Shown piece by piece: positions 56,504-64,000 of a DNA stretch of 64,000 bases. The DNA is from Pelomonas sp. V22. GTDB taxonomy: Bacteria > Pseudomonadota > Gammaproteobacteria > Burkholderiales > Burkholderiaceae_C. Position numbers and translations under genes: made by a program. The DNA lies in the NCBI RefSeq assembly GCF_030014915.1, contig NZ_JAGIXS010000006.1, positions 186,001-250,000 of the forward strand, read 5' to 3'. Below the pieces are notes generated by a model that made no database searches, was not told where the DNA came from, and was given only the letters and a program-made list of their open reading frames with translations. Numbering within the stretch: the stretch's first letter is position 1; every line of letters begins with the position of its first letter.

Positions 56504-58705
56504 TCATGCCGCAGTGACTTCAACCGGCACACCTGACAGCACCGCATTGCCGGAGAGCGGGTCGCGCAGGCCTTCGGCCAGCAGGGCGTTCATGTTGGCA
56601 CCGGGCCGCTGGGCCGCCAGCTGCAATCGCGCGCCCGGCAGGTCATGGCCCCAGCCATGGGGCAGGCAGACCACGCCGGGGCCCAGGTCCGGCGTGAGGC
56701 TCACCGGCACGACGATGCTGCCGGTGCTTGTGCTCACGCGTGCCATCGAGCCCTCGACCAGCGCGCGCCGGGCGGCCTCGTCCGGATGGATCAGCAAGGT
56801 GCAGCGCTCCGGCCCCTTGGCCAGCACCGGCAGGTTGTGCATCCAGCTGTTGCCCGAGCGCATGTCGCGTCGGCCAATCAGCAGCAGGCCATCGCTGGTC
56901 TCTGGCGGTCGCAGCTGCGAGAGCTGGTCAAGCAGCAGCGGCGGCGCCAGTTCGATGCGGCCCGAAGGCGTGCGCAGGACTTCGGGGATGCGCGGCTGCA
57001 AGGCCCCGAGGTCGATGCCGCCGGGTGCGGCCTTGATTTTCGCGAGTGTGAGGCCGTCGGGCTTGAGGCCGAAGCGGTCGCCGTACGGGCCGCTGCGCAA
57101 GGCCAGGTCGATCAGGCGCTCGGGGCCGCGCTGATCGCCGAGCGCGCGCAGCACCGCATCGGCTTGCTCGCCGGCAAAGCGCTTCACATCGGCGGCGATG
57201 GCCGCGTCGTCGAGCGCCTGCACGTCCACATTGGCGCCACCGCCTTCGACCAGGGCAGCGAGGCGCAGCAGCGTCTCCCATTCCTCCGGCTGGCCCGCCT
57301 CGCGCTCGAACACCGGCTCGGAGAAGCGGGCATGGTTGCGGAAGGACAACTGCGGGAAGGCCATGTCGTAATGCAGGTCCTCCAGCGGCGAGAGGCCGGG
57401 GAGGATCACGTCGGCATGGCGGCTGGTCTCGTTCAGGTAGATGTCGAGGCTCAGCATGAAATCGAGCCGATCCAGGGCCGTGGACAGCCGTGCGCCGTTC
57501 GGGGCCGACAGCACAGGATTGGCCGCCAGGCTGATCAGCGCGCGCACCTGGCCTTCACCCGACGTCTCGATCTCTTCGGCCAGCAGGGTGATCGGCAGCT
57601 CACCGAAAACCTCGGGCGCGCCGGACACGCGGCTGCTGCGCCGGCCGGTGCTGACTCCCTTGCCGCTGCCGGGCTTGCCGGCCGTGTTGGCCGCGAAGGC
57701 GGCTGCCTTGGGGAACATCATCCCTCCCGGCTTGTCCAGGTGGCCGCTGAGCACGTTCAGCACGTCGACCAGCCAGCTGTTCAGCGTGCCATGGCGCTGC
57801 GTGCAGGTACCGATGCGACCATAGACGGCGCCCGCCTTGGCGCTGGCCAGTTCGCGCGCCAGGCGGCGCTGTGTGGCGGCCGAGATGCCGCAGCCGACTT
57901 CCGTCAGTTCCGGCGCGAAGGGCTGCACGGCAGCGCGAAGTTCCTCGAGACCATTGAGGTGCTCGGCCAGCCGGCCGGGCCTGACGAGGCCTTCGTCGAA
58001 CAGCGTGTGGACCATGCCGAGTAGCAGGAACACATCGCCGCCCGGCTTGATGAAAACGTGCTCGTCCGCAGCCGCTGCGGTTTCGGTGCGGCGTGGGTCG
58101 ATCACACAGATACGGCCGCCGCGAGCGCGCAGGGCCTTGGCCTTGCCGCGATAGTCCGGCACGGTCCAGAGGCTGCCGTTGGAGACCATGGGATTGGCGC
58201 CGAGTATCAGCAGCCAGTCGCAGCGCTCGATGTCGGGCACGGGAATGGACAGCCAATGGCCGAACATCAGGCCGCTGGAGAGCTGCTTGGGCATCTGGTC
58301 CAGCGTCGAGGCGCTGAACACATTGCGTGTGCCGAGCGCCTTCACCAGGCGCGGGAAATAGGCCAGCAGGCTGATCTTGTGGGCGCTGGGGTTGCCGGCC
58401 ACGGCGGCCACCGAATCGGGGCCATGCTCGCGCAGCACCGGCAGCAGGCGCCGCCCGATCTCGGCAAAGGCCTCGTCCCAGCTGGCCTCGACGAACTGGC
58501 CGTCGCGCTTGATCAGCGGCCTGCGCAGCCGGTCCGGGTCTTCATGCAGGTCTTTCAACGAAGCGCCCTTGGGGCAGATGAAGCCCCGGCTGAACACATC
58601 GTGCTCGGCGCCGCGGATGCTGATGATCTGCGAGCCCTCGGTGCGTATTTCCAGCCCGCAGCAGGCTTCGCACAGGGGGCAGATGCGGTAGTGGGAGCTG
58701 GGCAT
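56504..58705 (-). CDS. Molybdopterin-dependent oxidoreductase (DMSO reductase superfamily), stand-alone
   Basis: The 733-aa protein starts at MPSSHYRICPLCEACCGLEI; the open frame continues about 600 codons upstream but only as antisense of other genes. A [4Fe-4S] site is formed by Cys9, Cys12, Cys16 and Cys44 (GFICPKG). Molybdopterin-guanine-dinucleotide binding segments include WLLILGANPMVSNGS, ICVIDPRRTETA, YGRIGTCTQRHGTLNSW and the C-terminal dinucleotide-binding domain (MRSGNSWMHNLPVLAKG, CLPHGWGH). The place of the Mo-ligating Cys/Sec in formate dehydrogenases reads SASTLDQMPKQ, with no Cys. No partner iron-sulfur or membrane subunit is adjacent. The substrate is unknown. Confidence 0.9.
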   Translation of the reverse strand: MPSSHYRICPLCEACCGLEIRTEGSQIISIRGAEHDVFSRGFICPKGASLKDLHEDPDRLRRPLIKRDGQFVEASWDEAFAEIGRRLLPVLREHGPDSVAAVAGNPSAHKISLLAYFPRLVKALGTRNVFSASTLDQMPKQLSSGLMFGHWLSIPVPDIERCDWLLILGANPMVSNGSLWTVPDYRGKAKALRARGGRICVIDPRRTETAAAADEHVFIKPGGDVFLLLGMVHTLFDEGLVRPGRLAEHLNGLEELRAAVQPFAPELTEVGCGISAATQRRLARELASAKAGAVYGRIGTCTQRHGTLNSWLVDVLNVLSGHLDKPGGMMFPKAAAFAANTAGKPGSGKGVSTGRRSSRVSGAPEVFGELPITLLAEEIETSGEGQVRALISLAANPVLSAPNGARLSTALDRLDFMLSLDIYLNETSRHADVILPGLSPLEDLHYDMAFPQLSFRNHARFSEPVFEREAGQPEEWETLLRLAALVEGGGANVDVQALDDAAIAADVKRFAGEQADAVLRALGDQRGPERLIDLALRSGPYGDRFGLKPDGLTLAKIKAAPGGIDLGALQPRIPEVLRTPSGRIELAPPLLLDQLSQLRPPETSDGLLLIGRRDMRSGNSWMHNLPVLAKGPERCTLLIHPDEAARRALVEGSMARVSTSTGSIVVPVSLTPDLGPGVVCLPHGWGHDLPGARLQLAAQRPGANMNALLAEGLRDPLSGNAVLSGVPVEVTAA

Positions 58706-58921
58706 GGCGGGCTTCCGTGGCTGTATCGACAAGGGCCTGCCGATTGTGGTCCTGCCGGCGCGCCGACAGGTCGCCTGGGCGACAGCCCGGCTCGAATGAT
58801 GGAAATCACCGAGCTTTCGAGCCCGAAGCTGCGCCGTATTGCCGCTAGCATCGCGCCCCTGTCCGGCTCCGGGCAGCGATTTCCATCGACACCAACTTCC
58901 AAACAGGGAACTCAAGAAGAA

Positions 58922-59914
58922 ATGACTCGAACAAGAGCACGAACGTCCACCCGCCTGCTGCTGGCGCTCTCCATGGTCACGCTGCTGAGCGCCTGCGCAC
59001 CCAGCAGCTACCTGATCCGCAAACCGGCGCCCAGCGGCATCAGCGGTAGCGCAGCAAGCACGCCGCAGCCGGCCACACTGAACCTGGTGGACGAACGCAA
59101 GGAGACCGACCGCACCTTCAGCAGCGGCCTGCTGCCGGCGGCCCTGCGCACCGAGGCGGGTCCGGTCGAGCCGGCTGCGTTCCTGGCCGAGCATCTGCAG
59201 GGCGAGCTGGCGTCGCGTGGCATCGCGGTGCGGGTCAGCCAGGGGCAGGCCGGCCAGCCGGGCGTCTACCTGCAGACCTTCAAGATGGTCAATCACCGGG
59301 TCAGCGGCTTCTCGCCCTTCGTGACCTTCACCTTCCTGTCGGCCGACGTCGACACGCCCGCAGGCCGCAAGCGCATGAGCGCCTTCGTCAAGCGCGGCAA
59401 GGTGCCGGTCTGGAGCTTCGACGAAGTGATCGAGCCGACGCTGAGCCAGCCCCTGGGTCTGGCCGTCAAGGAACTGGCGAGCAAGATTGCTGGCCAGGTC
59501 TACGGCTGGCGCGCCAGCGACAGCCAGCTGGCCACGCTGCTGGGCCGTGTCGACGCCGGCATCAAGCTGGAAGGCGATGCCTACCTGAACGTCTATGCGC
59601 TGGGCTTCAGCAATCACCCTGGTGCTCAGGAGCGCCTGGTCCAGCTGACCGGCCACGCCGATGAGTATGTGCGCCTGGCTGCCATCTCCTCGCTGGGAAC
59701 CTTGGGCAGCGCCGAGAAGTTCAAGCTGCTGAAGAGCCTCTACGAGAACCGCGACGGTCTTTGGCAGGACCGGGCGATGGCGATCAAGTCCATCGGCGAC
59801 CTGGGCACGTCCGAAGCGCGCGCCTACCTCGCCGAGGAACTGAAGCGCTGGGAGGCCAAGGGCGCCGACAAGGAAGCGGCCTGGACCGCCCAGATCATCC
59901 GCCTGTTCATCTGA
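58922..59914 (+). CDS. Lipoprotein with C-terminal HEAT-like repeats
   Basis: The 330-aa lipoprotein has a signal ending in LLSAC with lipidation at Cys25. The ATG at 58922 was chosen because the signal peptide starts there; the long open frame upstream runs antisense through the molybdoenzyme gene. The middle domain (NLVDERKETDRTFSSGLLPAALRTEAGPVEPAAFLAEHLQGELASRGIAV) resembles proteins that assemble in the periplasm. The C-terminus has helical HEAT-type repeats (GAQERLVQLTGHADEYVRLAAISSLGTLGS, DRAMAIKSIGDLGTSEARAYLAEEL). Function unknown. A GC-rich hairpin (59934-59953) separates it from the convergent next gene. Confidence 0.82.
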   Translation: MTRTRARTSTRLLLALSMVTLLSACAPSSYLIRKPAPSGISGSAASTPQPATLNLVDERKETDRTFSSGLLPAALRTEAGPVEPAAFLAEHLQGELASRGIAVRVSQGQAGQPGVYLQTFKMVNHRVSGFSPFVTFTFLSADVDTPAGRKRMSAFVKRGKVPVWSFDEVIEPTLSQPLGLAVKELASKIAGQVYGWRASDSQLATLLGRVDAGIKLEGDAYLNVYALGFSNHPGAQERLVQLTGHADEYVRLAAISSLGTLGSAEKFKLLKSLYENRDGLWQDRAMAIKSIGDLGTSEARAYLAEELKRWEAKGADKEAAWTAQIIRLFI

Positions 59915-59955
59915 GCCTGGGGGCGGCTGCGCCGGCCGGCACCATCGCCGGCCGC

Positions 59956-60489
59956 CTAGAACGGATCGAAGGCGATGCCGTTCCTGCGCAGCCGCTCCAG
60001 CATCAGCGCTTTCCACGGCCCTTGCGGCGTCCAGACGCCTGCGACCTTGTCCCAGGCTTTTTGCGGGTCGGCCTGTTCGGCCAGCACGCGGTAGAGGAAG
60101 GTCAGTGTCGAGGCCCGCATATTGACCTGGCAGTGCACCAGCACCTTCCTGCCGCGTAGCGAGGACAGCAGGGCTGCGAAGGCCTCGTAGTCGGCGTCGG
60201 CCGGGCGGTCGAAGCGGATGGGCAGGTTGGCCCAGATCAGGCCCTGGCGTCCGACGATCAGGGGCTCCTCGCGCACGGCATCGCCGACCGTCGGCGGCGC
60301 CAGGTAGATCACCGCTTCGAAGCCCTGCTCGGCCAGTGTGGCCAGCCATTCTGCGGACGGTTGGCCGGCCGTCACGAGCTTGGCGTCGATGGCGATCAGA
60401 TTGGGCGGCGGTTTGGGTGCCTGGGCTTGCGCCGCCTGCCGGACCAGGCAGCACAAGAGGGCCAGCAGGACGGAAAGGCTGCGATGCAT
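59956..60489 (-). CDS. Secreted tyrosine/dual-specificity phosphatase-like protein (DUF442-like)
   Basis: The 177-aa protein starts at MHRSLSVLLALLCC with a signal peptide ending at AQA, so it is probably periplasmic. The phosphatase loop is HCQVNMRAS (Cys120, Arg125), i.e. C-x4-R, the spacing of DUF442/BLH-type phosphatases rather than the classical C-x5-R. The N-terminal VTAGQPSAEWLATLAEQGFEAVIYL is typical of the same group. A phosphatase role is inferred from the loop alone; the substrate is unknown. Confidence 0.83.
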   Translation of the reverse strand: MHRSLSVLLALLCCLVRQAAQAQAPKPPPNLIAIDAKLVTAGQPSAEWLATLAEQGFEAVIYLAPPTVGDAVREEPLIVGRQGLIWANLPIRFDRPADADYEAFAALLSSLRGRKVLVHCQVNMRASTLTFLYRVLAEQADPQKAWDKVAGVWTPQGPWKALMLERLRRNGIAFDPF

Positions 60490-60635
60490 GGTGGCGGCTC
60501 CGCTGAGGCGAGGGCGCCACTGTATGCGCGATGCGGCGGACGGCCGCCGGTCATGGCTGCGCTTCATGCCGATTTCATGTGCGGGGCGGCAGACTGCGCG
60601 GCGTCGAGCACGCTGCTCATACCGGAAGCGATCCC

Positions 60636-61016
60636 ATGCACCTGATTCCCGATTTCTACTGCCGCCGCATCGCCTGTCTTTCGCTCGCCCTGCCCGCCAG
60701 CCTGCTGGGCTGCGGCGGCAGCAGCGACGACGGTTCGGTGGTCTATGTCGACGGCCTGCGCGTCAAGACCCGCATCAACAAGGTCAACGTCTATGACGTC
60801 GAGGTGACGGGTGGGGACTGCGAGGTCACCATTGCAGCCGACAACACGGTCAAGCGCCTGATCATCAGTGGCATCAGCAACAAGGTGATCGTGGAGGCCG
60901 GGGCGAAGATCGAGCTGGTCGACTTTGCCGGCCGCAGCAACCGCGTGTCGGTGCCGGCCGGCTTCAAGACCCGCGTGGTCAACAGCGGTGACGACAACAA
61001 GCTGATCGAGCGCTAG
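60636..61016 (+). CDS. DUF3060-like lipoprotein
   Basis: The 126-aa protein has a lipoprotein signal (LALPASLLGC, Cys26). The mature part repeats short beta strands with Asn/Gly/Lys/Val patterns (CEVTIAADNTVKRLIISGISNKVIVEAGAKIELVDFAGRSNRVSVPAG), fitting DUF3060-type parallel beta-solenoid proteins. Function unknown. The gene stands alone on the plus strand; the LytTR regulator gene ends convergently 15 bp downstream. Confidence 0.75.
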   Translation: MHLIPDFYCRRIACLSLALPASLLGCGGSSDDGSVVYVDGLRVKTRINKVNVYDVEVTGGDCEVTIAADNTVKRLIISGISNKVIVEAGAKIELVDFAGRSNRVSVPAGFKTRVVNSGDDNKLIER

Positions 61017-61031
61017 ACCAGCGCCGCCGGC

Positions 61032-61805
61032 TCACATCTGCTTGAACAGGTGCACATAGCTCTCGGCCACCAGCAAGACCTCGTCGCGGTGCTTGAGCTT
61101 GACCTGCATGCGCCCGCGGAAGTCGCGGGTCACGGCGGCCACGGCCATGGCGTTCACCAGCGTCGAGCGGTGGATCTGCCAGAACTGCTGGGGATCGAGC
61201 TCGTCCACCAACTCCTTCAGCGGCTTGCGGATCAGGGCCTCGCCCTCGCGGGTGACGACACGGGTGTACTTGTTGTCCGACTGGAAGTACAGCACCTCGT
61301 CCACGGTGATCAGCTTCAGCGCCTGGCCGACCGTGGCATTGATCCAGCGCAGCGGCGCTCGGGCGGCACCCGCCGTGGCGCGGCTGCCGAGCTGCTCCAG
61401 CACGCTCCCGAGCTCGGCCGGTGCCTGGCCCTGCTGCAGGCGCTGCTTGAGGCGGCTGATGGCGGTGAACAAGCGGGCGGGTACCAGCGGCTTGAGCAGG
61501 TAGTCGACGGCGCCCTGGTCGAAGGCGGCCACGGCGTACTGGTCGTAGGCGGTGACGAAGACCACGTGGCTGCGGCCGGCCACCTGGCGGGCCACGTCGA
61601 GGCCGGTGGCGCCGGGCATCTCGATGTCGAGGAAGAGCAGGTCGGGCTGGAACTCGTCCAGCAGGCGCAGCGCCTGCACGCCGTCGGCGGCCTCGGCCAC
61701 GATGCTCAGCTCGGGCCAGAGCTTGCCGAGCTGTTCGACCAGCTCATGGCGCAGCGTGGCCTCGTCTTCGGCAACGACGGCGGTGGGGTGGCTCAGGCTT
61801 CGCAT
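61032..61805 (-). CDS. LytTR-family response regulator
   Basis: The 257-aa regulator has a receiver domain with phospho-Asp60 (LLFLDIEMPG), preceded by the acidic pair VVAEDEA, with Lys in LLKPLVPARLF. A C-terminal LytTR DNA-binding domain follows (LRWINATVGQALKLITVDEVLYFQSDNKYTRVVTREGEALIRKPLKELVDEL, QIHRSTLVNAMAV). The ATG at 61805 has GGGAG 8 bp upstream; an earlier ATG at 61820 shares a base with the preceding stop and is an alternative. It is the output protein of the tandem sensor kinases encoded upstream. Confidence 0.93.
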   Translation of the reverse strand: MRSLSHPTAVVAEDEATLRHELVEQLGKLWPELSIVAEAADGVQALRLLDEFQPDLLFLDIEMPGATGLDVARQVAGRSHVVFVTAYDQYAVAAFDQGAVDYLLKPLVPARLFTAISRLKQRLQQGQAPAELGSVLEQLGSRATAGAARAPLRWINATVGQALKLITVDEVLYFQSDNKYTRVVTREGEALIRKPLKELVDELDPQQFWQIHRSTLVNAMAVAAVTRDFRGRMQVKLKHRDEVLLVAESYVHLFKQM

Positions 61806-61819
61806 CAGACCCGCTCCCA

Positions 61820-62896
61820 TCAAGGCAGCTCCAGGGTGAACAAGGTGGTGGCAGTGTCGCCTCGGCAATGCAGGCGCGCCTCGGCGCCGGCCAGCAAAGT
61901 GAGGCGCTGGTTCAGCTCGCCGAGTTCCTGCGCGTCGCCGCACAGGCCGGGGCGGTCGAAGTCCAGCGTGATGCTCAAGCCCTTGCCCCGGCGTTGCGCT
62001 CCCAGTTTGCAGGTGGCGGGCGCTTGTGCGCCAGCGCGCTGCAGCGCCTGCTGCAACAGCGGCAGCAGCAGCATGGGCGGCAAGGCCTGCAGGCCGAGGC
62101 CCTCGGGCCACAGGCGCTGCAGGCGAGGGGCCTGCGGCTGCAGGTCGCGCATCACGTCCAGGTAGCTGTCCAGCAGGTCGGCCTCGGCCTCCAGCGTGGT
62201 GCCGGTTTCGCGCAGGCGCGGCAGGGCCACGCGCAGATAGCGGATCAGGCGCTCCATGCGCGCTGCGGCATCGGGCTGCTGCTGCTCGTAGGACTGCTCG
62301 ATGTCCACCAGCGCATCGAACAGCAGCTGCGGCTCGACCTGGGCTTGCAGCGTCGCCAGGCGCGAGGCCATGGCGCGGCGGCGCAGCTGGGCCTGCTCAG
62401 CCAGCATCCGTTGCAGGTCTTCGGTGGCGTGGCGCTGGCGGTGCAGCATCTCGCTGGCCACCACCACCAGCGAGGCGGGCAGCAGCACCTGCAGCGTGAA
62501 GGACGCAAGCAGCGTGGGCGTCAGCGTCGGCATCGGCAACTGCTTCCGTGCGACGGCCAGGTGGGTGATCGAGGGCCAGGGCAGGTGCAGTGTCAGCTCC
62601 CAGATCGTCAGGGCCGCCAACCACGAACCGAGCAGCGTGGCGAGGGCCAGTCGGCGTGTGCGCCGCGGCCCGGTGGCACGGGAGCGGTCGGCCGGCAGCC
62701 AGCACAGCGTGATCACGGAAGCGGCGGCCAGCGAGGTCACGAGGTGGTGGGTCACCACGTCCCAGAAATGCGAGCCGGCTTTGAAGCGCAGCAGGTCGCT
62801 CAGGTCGATGGCGCTGAACATCAGGCTGAGGCCCAGGATCAGCAGCGCTTCGGAACTGCTCAAGGAGCGCCAGGCGGCCAGCAGCTGGCGCATCAT
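61820..62896 (-). CDS. LytS-type sensor pseudokinase lacking the phospho-accepting His
   Basis: The 358-aa protein has about four membrane helices and a cytoplasmic LytS/YehU-like domain. The H-box, EPHFLFN in the family and in the neighbouring kinase, reads EPQLLFDAL here (Gln190), so the phospho-accepting His is missing. The N-box is also lost (LLLPLLQQALQRAG instead of LVENAIKHG) and no glycine-rich G-box is seen. It therefore cannot be a normal kinase. It lies between the intact kinase and the response regulator with overlapping starts and stops, so all three are co-expressed; it may act as a sensor or partner in a heterodimer. Confidence 0.88.
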   Translation of the reverse strand: MMRQLLAAWRSLSSSEALLILGLSLMFSAIDLSDLLRFKAGSHFWDVVTHHLVTSLAAASVITLCWLPADRSRATGPRRTRRLALATLLGSWLAALTIWELTLHLPWPSITHLAVARKQLPMPTLTPTLLASFTLQVLLPASLVVVASEMLHRQRHATEDLQRMLAEQAQLRRRAMASRLATLQAQVEPQLLFDALVDIEQSYEQQQPDAAARMERLIRYLRVALPRLRETGTTLEAEADLLDSYLDVMRDLQPQAPRLQRLWPEGLGLQALPPMLLLPLLQQALQRAGAQAPATCKLGAQRRGKGLSITLDFDRPGLCGDAQELGELNQRLTLLAGAEARLHCRGDTATTLFTLELP

Positions 62897-64000
62897 GTGC
62901 CTGCTCCGAGGATGGGCATGCGCAGCCGGGCCACGACGCCGCGCGGCTGGGCCGCCTCCAGCTCGAGGGCCGCCGCGTCGCCGAACAGCGCCGACAGGCG
63001 GGCCCGCGTATTGGCCAGGCCCACGCCGCTGCCGCCGCTGCCGCTGAAGCCCTGGCCGTTGTCGCGCACTTCAACGACCAAGGCGCCCGCGCCTTCCCGC
63101 CTTGCCTGGATCTCGATGCGTCCGCCCTCGGGCAGCGGCGCCAGGCCATGCTTGATCGCGTTCTCCACCAGAGTCGGCAGCACCATGGGCGGCAGCCGGG
63201 CCTGTTGCAGCTCGGCGTCGCTGGCGATGCCGAAGGAAAGCCGCTCGCCCATGCGCATCTGCAGGATGGTCAGGTAGTTGCTGACCAGGTCCAGCTCCTG
63301 GCCGAGCGTGGAATCGGGGCTGCGCATGCTCGGCAGGGCGGCGCGCAGGTAGGCAATCAGGCTGCGCAGCATGTCGCGGCCGCGTTCGGGGCTGGTCTCG
63401 AACAGCCGCTTCACATTGGCCAGGGTGTTGAACAGGAAATGCGGCTCGATCTGGGCGTTCAGGGCCGAGACCTGGGCCTCCAGCTGCTGGGCCTGCAACT
63501 GCTCATGGTCGCGCTGCACGCGTTGCAGCTCGGCCCGGGTGGCGCGCTCGCGTTGCTGCAGCAGCAACACGGCGTAGCTGATGCAGCCCAGCGCAAACCA
63601 CAGGCCCGAGGCGGCGACGAACCAGCTGACGACCAGCTCGGGCATGGGCTCGCCGCGTCCCCAGCTGTAGACCAGGCGGCGTACCCAGGTGCCGGCAAGG
63701 GCACCGAAGGCCACAGCCAGCCCCCGAAGCAGCAGGCGCGGTGCGCCGCGCAGCCGCCAGCGGGCCAGCAAGGCCTCGGACAGGGCGATGGCCAGCAGCA
63801 CCGTGAAACCGGCCAGCAGCGACTGGCGCAGGTACAGCGGCAGCATCAGCAGCCATTCCCAGAGGGGCATTTCCTCGGAGGCGCTGGTGGGCAGCATTCT
63901 CGACAGCGTGTGCACGAAGCAGATCGCGAACACCGCCAGGCTGGTGGGCAGGTTCACCACCCCCCGGAACGCCGCAACCGGGCTGATCGGTGTGGCGAGC
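62893..64000 (-). CDS. LytS/YehU-type sensor histidine kinase (5' end may lie outside the window)
   Basis: The frame stays open to the window edge. The first start candidate inside the window is a GTG at 63960 (355 aa), but the true N-terminus may lie beyond. Several membrane helices precede a coiled coil and the His_kinase domain with intact H-box EPHFLFNTL (His at 63439-63441), N-box MVLPTLVENAIKHG and G-box VRDNGQGFSGSGGSGVGLANTRARL. It should autophosphorylate and signal to the LytTR regulator. It shares 4 bp with the downstream pseudokinase gene. Confidence 0.91.
   Translation of the reverse strand, partial: LATPISPVAAFRGVVNLPTSLAVFAICFVHTLSRMLPTSASEEMPLWEWLLMLPLYLRQSLLAGFTVLLAIALSEALLARWRLRGAPRLLLRGLAVAFGALAGTWVRRLVYSWGRGEPMPELVVSWFVAASGLWFALGCISYAVLLLQQRERATRAELQRVQRDHEQLQAQQLEAQVSALNAQIEPHFLFNTLANVKRLFETSPERGRDMLRSLIAYLRAALPSMRSPDSTLGQELDLVSNYLTILQMRMGERLSFGIASDAELQQARLPPMVLPTLVENAIKHGLAPLPEGGRIEIQARREGAGALVVEVRDNGQGFSGSGGSGVGLANTRARLSALFGDAAALELEAAQPRGVVARLRMPILGAGT

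Noticed and set aside
58058..58921. Longer start for the HEAT-repeat lipoprotein
   Set aside because: The extension is antisense to the molybdoenzyme gene and would bury the lipoprotein signal peptide.
58706..60520. Upstream extension of the molybdoenzyme frame to 1338 aa, an apparent fusion
   Set aside because: The extra 605 residues run antisense through the HEAT lipoprotein and across the phosphatase gene. The enzyme's [4Fe-4S] motif begins eight residues after the ATG at 58705, the normal N-terminus.

Overview
The window is GC-rich bacterial DNA from a betaproteobacterium. The most likely source is Burkholderiales of the Roseateles/Pelomonas/Mitsuaria type: it carries a cyanophycin synthetase pair, an MSHA-type pilus locus, AceK, a PEP-CTERM protein and an AcrAB-type pump, and codon use is uniformly high in GC. 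This assignment rests on gene content only. Coding density is very high. There is no gap over 300 bp without a gene, and I saw no rRNA, tRNA, CRISPR array, transposase or phage gene. It reads as ordinary chromosome.

Region 1 (1-3928): the tail of an OmpR-type response regulator overlapping its sensor kinase, a MATE exporter, and an orphan periplasmic solute-binding protein. Region 2 (3937-11670): a cyanophycin island with two cyanophycin synthetase genes on the minus strand. Divergent from them are an ABC exporter with an N-terminal zinc-ribbon and a DUF1854 protein that overlaps it. The second synthetase has lost the Walker A loop of its Mur-ligase domain. Region 3 (11763-17700): a five-gene operon of isovaleryl-CoA dehydrogenase, a serine/threonine dehydratase-like PLP enzyme, beta-carbonic anhydrase, isocitrate dehydrogenase kinase/phosphatase (AceK) and a thiolase. 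It is headed by a 16-bp perfect palindrome and closed by an intrinsic terminator, and it looks like a leucine/acetyl-CoA catabolic unit. Region 4 (17885-23511): a PEP-CTERM protein, a short-chain dehydrogenase, a second acyl-CoA dehydrogenase, a DUF2277 protein, an enolase-superfamily enzyme and an unknown multi-spanning membrane protein.

Region 5 (23589-46297) is a surface-attachment and c-di-GMP block. A membrane diguanylate cyclase and a GAF-PAS-GGDEF cyclase lie on one side and a REC-DUF3369-GGDEF-EAL phosphodiesterase on the other. Between them is a 13-gene minus-strand MSHA pilus cluster (mshI to mshP, 43916-30193). Its assembly ATPase MshE has two 24-residue MshEN c-di-GMP-binding motifs, so the enzymes and a receptor for the same second messenger sit together. 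The cluster lacks mshM and mshN, and mshQ lies between mshA and mshC.

Region 6 (46528-55643): a YgiQ-type radical SAM protein, then a TetR repressor divergent from a complete RND efflux operon. Between them is an operator whose arms match the AcrR box, and a bidirectional terminator closes the operon. Region 7 (55665-64000): a small conserved protein and cspA, with a possible plus-strand small transcript between them; a stand-alone molybdopterin oxidoreductase; several secreted proteins and lipoproteins; and a LytTR response regulator with two tandem LytS-type sensors. One of those sensors has lost its phospho-accepting histidine. The last gene runs off the window edge.
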